Assembly: GCA_035513215.1 (NCBI GenBank)
Contig: DATKCK010000042.1
Coordinates: 1 to 12,789, forward strand
Direction of reading: 5' to 3'
DNA from: DATCZB01 sp035513215
Lineage (GTDB): Bacteria; Pseudomonadota; Gammaproteobacteria; Steroidobacterales; Rariloculaceae
DNA length: 12,789 nt
Part shown: positions 1-5,956 of the stretch, piece by piece
How the letters are laid out: each line of letters opens with the position of its first letter
How positions within the stretch are numbered: position 1 is the first letter of the stretch
Notes under the pieces: generated by a model
Database searches by the model: none
The model's input: only the letters and a program-made list of their open reading frames with translations
What the model was told of the DNA's origin: nothing
Made by a program: the position numbers and the translations under genes

Positions 1-624
1 CGCGAACACGGTCGTCAGCGGCGCGAAGCTTTGCCTGTGATGCTCGTTCGGCCCGTGGCGAAGCAGACCCAGGTAGTGCTCGTCGGTGCCGTAGCCGACG
101 TTGGTACGCCAGCCATAACCCGACCACTCGGACGCGAGCTCGCGCATCAGCCGATCGCGCACGACCTTGGCAATCACGGATGCGGCCGCAACCGACAAGG
201 AACGCCGATCGCCCTTGACGACGGTCCTGACGGGGCACGCGAGGCCGGGCGCGCTGCACCCATCGACGAGCGCCGCATCGGGCCTTCGTGCCAACGACTC
301 GACAGCGCGGCGCATGGCCAGCATATCGGCCCTGAGGATATTCAGCCGATCGATCTCCGCGACCGTGGCAAGGCCGACGCCGACATCGGCAATCTCCTGA
401 ATCGTGTCGAAGTATCGCTCGCGCTCTTTGGCCGTGAGGAGCTTCGAGTCGGTCACGCCGCGCAGCCGGCGCGGCTTGGGTCCGGCCGGCAGCACGACGG
501 CGGCGGCGACGACCGGTCCCGCTATCGGCGCGTATCCGGCTTCGTCGATGCCGCAGACGCGGCCTCCGAGCTCGCGTTCGATATTGAGGGTCGGCCATTT
601 CGGAAGCGGGCGGCACGCGAGCAT
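1..624 (-). CDS. rnhB: Ribonuclease HII, 5' part (C-terminus cut by window edge)
   Basis: RNase HII cleaves RNA in RNA-DNA hybrids and at single ribonucleotides embedded in DNA, in the cytoplasm. Reading the minus strand from ATG at 624 gives 208 open codons reaching base 1. Family blocks appear in order: VCGIDEAG near residue 25 (first catalytic Asp and Glu), TDSKLL, LVDG (third acidic residue), KGDRRSLSVAAASVIAKVVRDR (here only named by its ends, KGD and RDR, the latter giving the last catalytic Asp), and NVGYGTDEH with HHRQSFAPL near the end. The family is usually about 200-215 residues, so only a few residues should be missing. Oddity: the usual GRG after DEA, known to read the RNA-DNA junction, is GYA here (DEAGYAPIAGP). 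A GTG or other upstream start was not needed. The gene is divergent from the BON gene. Family assignment is firm; the effect of GYA is unknown. Confidence 0.95.
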   Translation of the reverse strand, partial: MLACRPLPKWPTLNIERELGGRVCGIDEAGYAPIAGPVVAAAVVLPAGPKPRRLRGVTDSKLLTAKERERYFDTIQEIADVGVGLATVAEIDRLNILRADMLAMRRAVESLARRPDAALVDGCSAPGLACPVRTVVKGDRRSLSVAAASVIAKVVRDRLMRELASEWSGYGWRTNVGYGTDEHYLGLLRHGPNEHHRQSFAPLTTVFA

Positions 625-755
625 GCAGCGAGGTTAAACAATTCGTGTTCACCTGTCTGCTTTCAGGGAGCGGAGGCCGGGCATTCGCCCGCCCTGCCCG
701 ATTTCATTTCTCCTGCCCCGCCCAATTTCTGGAAACGAATTGCAAGCCCTGCAGC

Positions 756-788
756 CCGGGGACCGCCGATTCGGCCTGCAGTCCCCGG
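756..788. repeat. Inverted repeat upstream of the BON-gene sigma-54 promoter
   Basis: Perfect 8-bp arms CCGGGGAC (756-763) and GTCCCCGG (781-788) are separated by 17 bases. The centre lies about 65 bases upstream of the predicted start at 837, within the range where sigma-54 activators bind. There is no T tract on either side. It could be an activator site or a transcript hairpin; nothing decides between them. The rest of 625-809 shows no gene. Confidence 0.35.
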
Positions 789-809
789 AATTCCACGGTT
801 TGTGGGGCC

Positions 810-826
810 TTGGCACGCCATTTGCT
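810..826 (+). promoter_or_regulatory. Sigma-54 promoter of the BON gene
   Basis: TTGGCACGCCATTTGCT matches the -24/-12 consensus TGGCAC-N5-TTGC at every position, with GG at 812-813 and GC at 824-825, exactly 12 bases apart. Predicted transcription start is about 837, leaving a 28-base leader that contains GGAGG before the ATG at 865. Sigma-54 promoters need an AAA+ activator; one is encoded at 4152-5477. Confidence 0.9.
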
Positions 827-864
827 ACAGACCCCCTAGAGTCACCAATTACGGAGGAAGTTAG

Positions 865-1440
865 ATGAACAACATAAAACGCAACGCAGTGCTCGGTACC
901 GCCGTCCTACTGCTGAGCGGCGCCGCCTATGCGGATTCGTTCGAAGGAGCGAGCAAGGACGCGTGGCTGACGGGCAAGGTCGAGACCGTATTCCTGCTGA
1001 ACCGGCATCTCAACAACTTCGAGATCAATACCGACGTAGAAGACGGAATCGTGCACCTGACGGGCACCGTTGAAAGCGACGTCGAGAGCGATCTCGCCTT
1101 CCAGCTCGCGAAGGGCGTGGACGGTGTCGTCGAAGTCCGCAACGATCTCGTCGTCGATGCGGACTTCGAACCAAGCGAGCGTGAGTCTGTCGCCGAAGGT
1201 GACAGCCGCAGCTTCGGGGCCTGGGTGGACGACGCGACGACGACGGCGGCCGTCAAGGCGAAGCTGATCGGCAACGGCAACATCGAAGGCCTGAAGATCG
1301 ATGTCGATACCCGCAGCGACGTCGTGACGCTGAGCGGCCGTGTCGATACGGACGAGCAGAAAAGCCTGGCCGAAGAGATTGCCCTAAATACGGGCGATGT
1401 GGGCGACGTTCGCAACAACCTCGTGGTTGACGCGCAGTAG
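865..1440 (+). CDS. Periplasmic protein with two BON domains (OsmY-like)
   Basis: 191 residues. A Sec signal peptide (residues 1-23, positive start, hydrophobic core, cleavage after AYA) is followed by two BON domains at about 31-99 and 120-190. Each ends in the same VRN(D/N)LVVDA block, which marks the internal duplication, joined by an acidic linker. BON domains are thought to bind membrane lipids; OsmY is a periplasmic osmotic-stress protein. The start is fixed by GGAGGAAG just upstream. It sits directly under the perfect sigma-54 promoter at 810-826 and is followed by a hairpin and the DUF1328 gene on the same strand. In E. coli osmY depends on sigma-S, so sigma-54 control is noteworthy. 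Family call is firm, the exact role is not. Confidence 0.9.
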   Translation: MNNIKRNAVLGTAVLLLSGAAYADSFEGASKDAWLTGKVETVFLLNRHLNNFEINTDVEDGIVHLTGTVESDVESDLAFQLAKGVDGVVEVRNDLVVDADFEPSERESVAEGDSRSFGAWVDDATTTAAVKAKLIGNGNIEGLKIDVDTRSDVVTLSGRVDTDEQKSLAEEIALNTGDVGDVRNNLVVDAQ

Positions 1441-1481
1441 CCGGGCGCATATCGGAGTTCGCTGTCAGGTTGTGGCGTTCA

Positions 1482-1506
1482 GGGGCAGCACCTTGCGTGC
1501 TGCCCC
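1482..1506 (+). terminator. Strong hairpin between the BON and DUF1328 genes
   Basis: Perfect 9-bp stem GGGGCAGCA / TGCTGCCCC with a 7-base loop, 42 bases after the BON stop codon. No T tract follows, so it is not a standard intrinsic terminator. It may be a 3' stabilising hairpin or a partial terminator that lets some transcription reach the DUF1328 gene. Confidence 0.5.
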
Positions 1507-1548
1507 GACTCGATCCTGACCCCCACCCCAGCAGAAGGAGAGTAAGTC

Positions 1549-1713
1549 ATGCTTCACCTCGCACTCGTATTTCTAATCGTCGCGTTGATCGCGGGCGTTC
1601 TGGGACTGACCGGGGTCGCCGGTCTGTCCGCGAACATCGCCTGGATCCTGTTCGTGGTCGGCCTGATTCTGGCACTGATCACGTTTGTCCTGGGCAGGCG
1701 GCCCAGGGTTTGA
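1549..1713 (+). CDS. DUF1328 (YtjA-type) small membrane protein
   Basis: 54 residues, start set by AAGGAG ten bases upstream. Two hydrophobic segments (about residues 2-20 and 28-47) are joined by a short loop reading TGVAGLSANIAW, followed by a basic tail GRRPRV; this is the DUF1328 pattern. It is an inner-membrane peptide of unknown biochemical role, often found in stress-related contexts. No promoter of its own was found, so read-through from the sigma-54 BON promoter past the hairpin at 1482-1506 is likely. It is convergent with the gene ending at 1737, with 23 bases between them. Confidence 0.88.
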   Translation: MLHLALVFLIVALIAGVLGLTGVAGLSANIAWILFVVGLILALITFVLGRRPRV

Positions 1714-1736
1714 ACGCCGCCGTCTGACGCCGTTGA

Positions 1737-2663
1737 TCAGGATGCGGGAATGCCGACGCACACGCCCGAAGCGCCGCGAGTCTGCCAGCTCCCGAAGCCG
1801 ACTCCTATCCCCCCAAGAACCACGGTCGGCTCAGCGGGCTCGAGCTCCGGCGCAGCGGCGTTCGCCGGCGGCAAAATAGGGAACCGAGGGCCCGCGGCGG
1901 ACGGTCGCGGGCCCTCCCCATAGAGGCTGACGGCGTGCCGATCGCAGGTCAGCTCGAGTCCGCGGCTTAAGACCCGTTTTCGCACACGTTCCGCCCGGCC
2001 GAGCCAGGCGACCCATTCGATCAACACTCGGCTGGTCGCGAAGCACCAGAGCGACGACGCCTCCGCGGCTACCTCGTCTTTCACGTCGATACCCTCGATG
2101 CCGGCACGACTGAGCGCGTCGCCGAGGGCCGCGGCGACCGGCACGCGGCTACCCGATTCGAGCTCCTCGGTCCGGCTCGAAATCAACGCTGCGAGCGCGT
2201 CGGAGCTCGTTCGAATCCGCGACGCGGCGGACTCGACTCTCTCGATACCGGCCGGACCGGCAAGCATTCCGACGAGATCCGCGTTCATGCCGATCGCGTT
2301 CAACAGACTGTGGGCATCGTGCCGAAACCGGCTCGCGGGGCCGCGCGCAACGAGCCCGCGGCAGACGAGCCGGCAGTTTCCCCCGGCAGTCGAAACATCG
2401 AAGGACGACCCGTCGCAAGCGACGATCCGCCAGCTCGCGATCGCCGATTCGTCCCGCAGCCACGATTCCAGCCACAGGCCCAGGGAGTCGCTGGGCGCGG
2501 GAGACACCACGGCCGGCCCGCAAGCCTCGAGCGACGTAATCTCGAACGTCTCACGCGCCGTCCCGTCCGGATCGGCGACCACGGTCAGGCCATCGCGGCC
2601 GTGCAAGACTTCCAGGCAGGCGCCCGCCCTGGTCCAGGGTATCTGCTCGTCATCCATCGGCAT
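1737..2663 (-). CDS. Histidine-kinase-like phosphotransfer protein with degenerate ATPase region
   Basis: 308 residues from the ATG at 2663 (a second ATG at 2657 gives 306; neither has a clear ribosome site). Residues 111-125 read SRFRHDAHSLLNAIG, which lines up with the kinase H-box pattern HDLRxPLNAI and puts the candidate phospho-histidine at 115. A helical stretch follows, as in a dimerising four-helix bundle. Downstream I find no N-box, no DxGxG and no clear GxGxG, only a glycine-rich end (GGIGVGFGSW) and a final VGIP resembling the last strand of the kinase ATPase fold. No membrane segment. This fits a ChpT-like phosphotransferase or an inactive kinase that relays phosphate or binds a regulator. 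The N-terminal 110 residues are unrecognised. The call rests on the H-box alone. Confidence 0.6.
   Translation of the reverse strand: MPMDDEQIPWTRAGACLEVLHGRDGLTVVADPDGTARETFEITSLEACGPAVVSPAPSDSLGLWLESWLRDESAIASWRIVACDGSSFDVSTAGGNCRLVCRGLVARGPASRFRHDAHSLLNAIGMNADLVGMLAGPAGIERVESAASRIRTSSDALAALISSRTEELESGSRVPVAAALGDALSRAGIEGIDVKDEVAAEASSLWCFATSRVLIEWVAWLGRAERVRKRVLSRGLELTCDRHAVSLYGEGPRPSAAGPRFPILPPANAAAPELEPAEPTVVLGGIGVGFGSWQTRGASGVCVGIPAS
1886..1916 (-). repeat. 11-bp perfect inverted repeat inside the kinase-like gene
   Basis: GAGGGCCCGCG (1886-1896) and CGCGGGCCCTC (1906-1916) pair perfectly around a 9-base loop. On the minus strand the hairpin is followed, after GGTTCCC, by TATTTTG further upstream in the sequence order of transcription? 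No: transcription runs toward lower coordinates, and there the next bases read GGTTCCCTATTTTGCC. It lies about 150 bases before the stop codon and could cause pausing or early termination. Confidence 0.4.
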
Positions 2664-2793
2664 TCAGGTATCGAGCGGTCGAATCAGTTCCCCCCGAGAT
2701 CGGACATTGTAGGTTAGCCAGCCCCGTACCCCGGCCTCCCCGCCAACGCCATGTTCGGCGGACGAACGCGATCTACGAAGCGTCGAAGGAAGG

Positions 2794-2815
2794 CCAGGCT
2801 TCAACCAGGCTTCAC
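2794..2815. repeat. Small 11-bp tandem duplication
   Basis: CCAGGCTTCAA is followed directly by CCAGGCTTCAC, just beyond the stop codon of the YqjK-like gene. It is probably a slippage duplication. Nothing else recognisable lies in 2664-2816. Confidence 0.5.
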
Positions 2816-2816
2816 T

Positions 2817-3125
2817 TCAGCTCGAGTCCGCAGCCGAGCTCGTCGGCGCAAGCATGCGACGCACCCAGAGCACGAGCGTCGCGAGCGAGCTGGCTCGACC
2901 GATGAACCCGCCTTGCCGGCGACCCGAACGGTCCCCTCGCAGTCGATCGAAGCAGAATCCTAATGTCGCGCACGCGGCAAGACCTGCCGGGCTTGCAACG
3001 ACACGGTGCAGGAAACGATCGATAGCCACAGAGGTCGCGGCCTTGTCCTCCTGCACGATGCGCTCGGCGCGGCGGACACGCTGCCGCTGCCTGACGAGCT
3101 CGACAGTGACGAACCGGAATTTCAT
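2817..3125 (-). CDS. YqjK-like protein, last gene of the yqjDEK-type operon
   Basis: 102 residues. The N-terminal third is highly charged and basic (VRQRQRVRRAERIVQEDKAA) and probably helical; a weakly hydrophobic segment lies at about 44-58 and a basic, moderately hydrophobic C-terminus follows. Sequence similarity to YqjK by eye is modest. The call rests mainly on position: its ATG is 4 bases past the stop of the YqjE-like gene, in the order YqjD, YqjE, YqjK known from E. coli. GGAAGGA lies about 12 bases before the ATG, inside the preceding gene. Function of the family is unknown. Confidence 0.7.
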   Translation of the reverse strand: MKFRFVTVELVRQRQRVRRAERIVQEDKAATSVAIDRFLHRVVASPAGLAACATLGFCFDRLRGDRSGRRQGGFIGRASSLATLVLWVRRMLAPTSSAADSS

Positions 3126-3129
3126 CCGG

Positions 3130-3531
3130 CTATTCGTCCTTCCGCTGGTCGCCGAACGCTGCGCGCAATGCGGGCATCGACAGATTGTGGCTGAGCTTCA
3201 TGACGAGTTGCCAGCAGACGAGCGCGGCCACGACATGCAGCGCGGCGAGACCGACGGCGATCGCGGGCCAGGGATAACCCGCGGCGGCGAGAGCGGCCAG
3301 CAGCGCCGCCAGGACGAGGCCCCACGACACGACAAGGGTGGCGGAGGCGATGACGACAAGCATCAGCATGGCCAGGGCGCTCACGCTCGCATATCGGAAC
3401 TCCACGGCCGCAAGTTCGGCCGTGTGCGACACGCGGCTCTTGAGCGCATCGATCAGCGAGCGACCTGCGCCTGCGCCATACGCTTCGGCCGTGGTTTCGG
3501 AAGACCTCTCGGTGCCGGACCGCACCTTCAT
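3130..3531 (-). CDS. YqjE-like membrane protein (holin-superfamily fold)
   Basis: 133 residues from the ATG at 3531. A polar N-terminus is followed by GRSLIDALKSRVSHTAELAAVEF, quoted only by its ends GRSL and VEF, an amphipathic lead-in typical of YqjE/Holin-X proteins, then two long hydrophobic segments at about 51-76 and 79-112 and a charged tail. These proteins sit in the inner membrane; biochemical role unknown. The ribosome site GGAGG is only 2 bases from ATG 3531, but 8 bases from an in-frame GTG at 3525, so the true start may be that GTG (131 residues). The gene lies 19 bases after the DUF883 gene and is in the same operon. Confidence 0.8.
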   Translation of the reverse strand: MKVRSGTERSSETTAEAYGAGAGRSLIDALKSRVSHTAELAAVEFRYASVSALAMLMLVVIASATLVVSWGLVLAALLAALAAAGYPWPAIAVGLAALHVVAALVCWQLVMKLSHNLSMPALRAAFGDQRKDE

Positions 3532-3550
3532 CGCCTCCGCGCTTCCCGGG

Positions 3551-3862
3551 CTACCGGCGCAACAGGCTGCTGAGAATGACTCCGGCCACGAGGGCGATCC
3601 CGGCACTCATCAGCGGGTTCTCCTGGATAAACCCCTTTGCCCTGTCGACCGCCTGCTCGGCCGCTTCCCTGGCCCGTTCCTCCGTGTCGCGTAGCTTGTC
3701 GGCCGCGGTGCCGGCTTGCTCACGAATTCTGGCCTCTGCGTCGGCCGAGTGTTCCGCTACCCGATCGATGGTCTCGTGAGCCTTTCTCGCGACTTGATCC
3801 GTGGTGGCATGGTCGGAAGCCGTGCCTGCGTTCCGCGCCTGATTCGTTGTTCCGTTGGTCAT
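3551..3862 (-). CDS. DUF883/ElaB-YqjD family C-tail-anchored protein
   Basis: 103 residues. Residues 1-75 are charged, alanine-rich and coiled-coil-like; residues 80-103 read QENPLMSAGIALVAGVILSS plus a basic LRR end, the family's C-terminal membrane anchor with its ENPL entry. In E. coli YqjD and ElaB bind stationary-phase ribosomes at the inner membrane and depend on sigma-S. The start at 3862 is chosen over the longer reading from 3937 because GAGGAG lies 8-13 bases upstream and the previous gene stops 1 base before (TGA-G-ATG), which suggests translational coupling. It belongs to the sigma-54 operon that starts at the lipoprotein gene. Confidence 0.9.
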   Translation of the reverse strand: MTNGTTNQARNAGTASDHATTDQVARKAHETIDRVAEHSADAEARIREQAGTAADKLRDTEERAREAAEQAVDRAKGFIQENPLMSAGIALVAGVILSSLLRR

Positions 3863-3863
3863 C

Positions 3864-4022
3864 TCAAAACTCCTCTTCGATTTCGTCAACGGCATCGTCG
3901 ATAGCCTCACCGGCCTCCTCGAGCGGGCCCTCCTCACATGCCGTCACGGCGGCTGCCCCGCCGGCAATCGCACCAATGCAAACGAGCATGCGCAGCAGAT
4001 TCTCCAATTTCCCCGTTATCAT
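3864..4022 (-). CDS. Small acidic lipoprotein, first gene of the sigma-54 yqj-type operon
   Basis: 52 residues, too short for a routine ORF cut-off. A basic/hydrophobic signal segment (residues 5-28) ends in the lipobox VTAC with the lipidated cysteine at 29. The mature part, EEGPLEEAGEAIDDAVDEIE and a final EEF, is an acidic amphipathic helix, as in entericidin-like small lipoproteins. GGAGGA lies 8 bases before the ATG. The sigma-54 promoter at 4058-4074 predicts a start near 4047 and a 25-base leader. The stop is one base from the DUF883 start. The acidic residue after the lipid cysteine (C-E-E) leaves outer versus inner membrane sorting open. Function unknown. Confidence 0.85.
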   Translation of the reverse strand: MITGKLENLLRMLVCIGAIAGGAAAVTACEEGPLEEAGEAIDDAVDEIEEEF

Positions 4023-4057
4023 TTCAGATTCCTCCAAAATAAACTCGGGAAGGGTGT

Positions 4058-4074
4058 TGCAACAAACATGCCAC
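4058..4074 (-). promoter_or_regulatory. Sigma-54 promoter of the lipoprotein-yqjDEK-type operon
   Basis: Read on the minus strand: GTGGCATGTTTGTTGCA. GG (4072-4071) and GC (4060-4059) are 12 apart; the only departure from TGGCAC-N5-TTGC is T for C at the last base of the -24 box. Predicted start is near 4047. Short palindromes CCACGTGG (4071-4078), GGACGTCC (4077-4084) and CCGCGG (4083-4088) cluster at and upstream of the -24 box and could be regulator sites. Confidence 0.85.
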
Positions 4075-4151
4075 GTGGACGTCCGCGGAAATCCTGGGCC
4101 GCTGGCAGCAGAAACGGGAAAAACCGACTCAGATTCTGGAAAAGAATTCGC

Positions 4152-5477
4152 CTAGTCGACGTCCTGATAGGAATTCAGGCGGTTATACAGGGTGTTGAGG
4201 CTGATGCCGAGCGTCTCCGCGGCAGCCTTCTTGTCGCCGTCGAAGTGCTCGAGAGTCTTTTCGATCAGATCGCGCTCGACGTCCCGTATCGATCGGCCCG
4301 CCTCGAGGCCCCGGCCCGCCCCGTTGCCGTCGTACGGGCTCTCGAAGCGTCCAGGAATCTCGAGCTCGTCGGCATCCGGCGGCGCCATGATGAAGGCTCG
4401 CTGGACGACGTGCCTGAGCTCGCGCACATTGCCCGGCCAGTGATACGCCCGCAGCCGATCGAGCGTCGCGGCGCTGAAACGGGGCCCGTCGCTACCGTTG
4501 GAGAACTCGTTCAGGAAATACTCGGCGAGCAGCGCGACATCGCTGCTGCGCTGACGCAACGGAGGGACCGTCAACGGAAAGACACTCAGGCGAAAATACA
4601 GATCTTCCCGCAAGATCCTCTCGTCGATCGCCCGCTTCGGATCGCGATTGGTTGCCGTAACGACTCTCGCGTCGATCTTGACTTCACGTTCGCTGCCAAC
4701 CGGCAGCACACGCCCGGACTCGAGGACGCGCAGAAGATGCGGCTGGAGATCTATCGGCATCTCCGTCAGCTCGTCGAGGAACAGCGTGCCCGACTCGGCC
4801 CGCTTGAAAAAGCCCTGATGGCGTCTCACGGCTCCCGTGAAGCTGCCCTTCTCGTGCCCGAAGAGCTCGCTGCCCGCAAGGTCCCGAGACAGCGAGCCGC
4901 AATTGACGGGGACGAAATCGCCGCTGCACGCGCTTTGGCGATGAATCGCCTGAGCGACGAGCTCCTTGCCCGTGCCGGTCTCGCCGATGATGAGGACGGG
5001 CGAATTGGTCGGCGCGATCTTCTCGATCTGTCCGTAGAGCGCATGCATCGATTCGTGCTCACCGACGATGAGGCCGAAGTGATCGCGCCTGCTCGCACTC
5101 GACCGTACCGGCTTCTCATCGATCTGGGCGACCTGAAGCAAACCTTTGGCGTCGATGGGCTTGGTCAGGTAGCCTAGCGTGGGCCCTGCGAGATGGCGCA
5201 CATGCGACTTGATTCCTGGGTGGCCCGTAATCAGGACGACCTTGCGCAGCGAGCTCGAGTCGAGCTCGTCGAGCAACTCGAGCCCGTTCCCGTCGGGCAG
5301 CATGAGGTCGAGCAACAGGACTTCGTGCGCGCCGGCACCGAGCCGCTCTCTGGCGTCCGCCAAGGACTCGGCCGTCACGACCTCGTGGCCGTGCAACTTC
5401 AGAAGTTCCCGGGCGCCGGCGACAAAGTCCGGCTCATCGTCGACGAGCAATACGCGGGACAACTGGGACCACCCCAC
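4152..5477 (-). CDS. NtrC-family sigma-54-activating response regulator
   Basis: 441 residues from a GTG at 5477 (no ATG is available near the start of the receiver). Receiver domain at about 7-118: acidic pocket D13-D14, phospho-acceptor D57, T84, K106. AAA+ domain at about 134-370: Walker A GETGTGKE (165-172), the sigma-54 contact loop GSFTGA (211-216), Walker B GTLFLDE (230-236), and WPGNVREL. A Fis-type helix-turn-helix at about 395-437 ends in KKAAAETLGISLNTLYNRL. It oligomerises on upstream sites and hydrolyses ATP to open sigma-54 promoters. GSFTGA replaces the usual GAFTGA, a conservative change. It faces the sensor kinase at 5957 and lies next to seven sigma-54 promoters, so it is their likely activator by inference. 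Confidence 0.95.
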   Translation of the reverse strand: MGWSQLSRVLLVDDEPDFVAGARELLKLHGHEVVTAESLADARERLGAGAHEVLLLDLMLPDGNGLELLDELDSSSLRKVVLITGHPGIKSHVRHLAGPTLGYLTKPIDAKGLLQVAQIDEKPVRSSASRRDHFGLIVGEHESMHALYGQIEKIAPTNSPVLIIGETGTGKELVAQAIHRQSACSGDFVPVNCGSLSRDLAGSELFGHEKGSFTGAVRRHQGFFKRAESGTLFLDELTEMPIDLQPHLLRVLESGRVLPVGSEREVKIDARVVTATNRDPKRAIDERILREDLYFRLSVFPLTVPPLRQRSSDVALLAEYFLNEFSNGSDGPRFSAATLDRLRAYHWPGNVRELRHVVQRAFIMAPPDADELEIPGRFESPYDGNGAGRGLEAGRSIRDVERDLIEKTLEHFDGDKKAAAETLGISLNTLYNRLNSYQDVD

Positions 5478-5574
5478 AACGGAAGACGACCTTCGATTCT
5501 AGCCGATTAGGCGCGAAACACGTACTGCCAGGCCCGATTCCGCGGCAGGCGAATCGCCGGAGCCGGCGCTGCCG

Positions 5575-5769
5575 CTAGCGGGCCAGGAGCTGCGCCGCAG
5601 GGCGGAGTTTGGGCGTATTGCTCATAATGATACGAATACACGCCACCAGGGGCACGGCAAGCAACGCGCCGACCAGCCCCCAGATTCAACCGACGACGAG
5701 CACGGAGAGGAAAACGATCAACGGACTGAGCTCGAGTCGATTCCCGAGCAGCATGGGCGTGATGACCTG
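5575..5769 (-). pseudogene. AI-2E family transporter, C-terminal remnant with in-frame stop
   Basis: The minus-strand reading gives QVITPMLLGNRLELSPL then IVFLSVLVVG, a TGA stop (5686-5688), then IWGLVGALLAVPLVACIRII and a tail ending PAAQLLAR before TAG at 5575. This is the end of the AI-2E/PerM membrane transporter family, where the block normally runs ...GGxWGxxGxxLAVPL without a break. A single base change GGA to TGA would explain the stop. Upstream of 5769 the family's remaining roughly 280 residues are not readable in any frame, so most of the gene is gone. It lies between the regulator and the kinase. Apart from it, 5478-5956 holds no gene I can support. Confidence 0.8.
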
Positions 5770-5956
5770 ACGAGATCGCCCGGGGAACTCCGAGCGACAT
5801 GATCCAGGCGACGATCGGCGAGAGCAAGAAGTACTCGCCGCCTTCGCGTGATCGGATCTTCCCTGTCAATCTCGACCTTTGCTTTCTGTGCCATGCGACT
5901 CCAAAATCATAGCAGCTTGCCGGGCAAGGCACGGGGGAACCCGGTACTGGACGAGC

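Noticed and set aside
31..864. Long plus-strand ORF of 277 codons
   Set aside because: It is antisense to RNase HII over most of its length, has no family features and runs through the sigma-54 promoter region.
1482..1498. Possible sigma-54 site near the TTGC in the BON/DUF1328 interval
   Set aside because: The -24 side reads GGGGCA with the wrong register; the sequence is explained by the 9-bp hairpin.
3855..5177. 440-codon plus-strand ORF
   Set aside because: It is the mirror of the NtrC-type regulator, a common effect in high-GC coding DNA.
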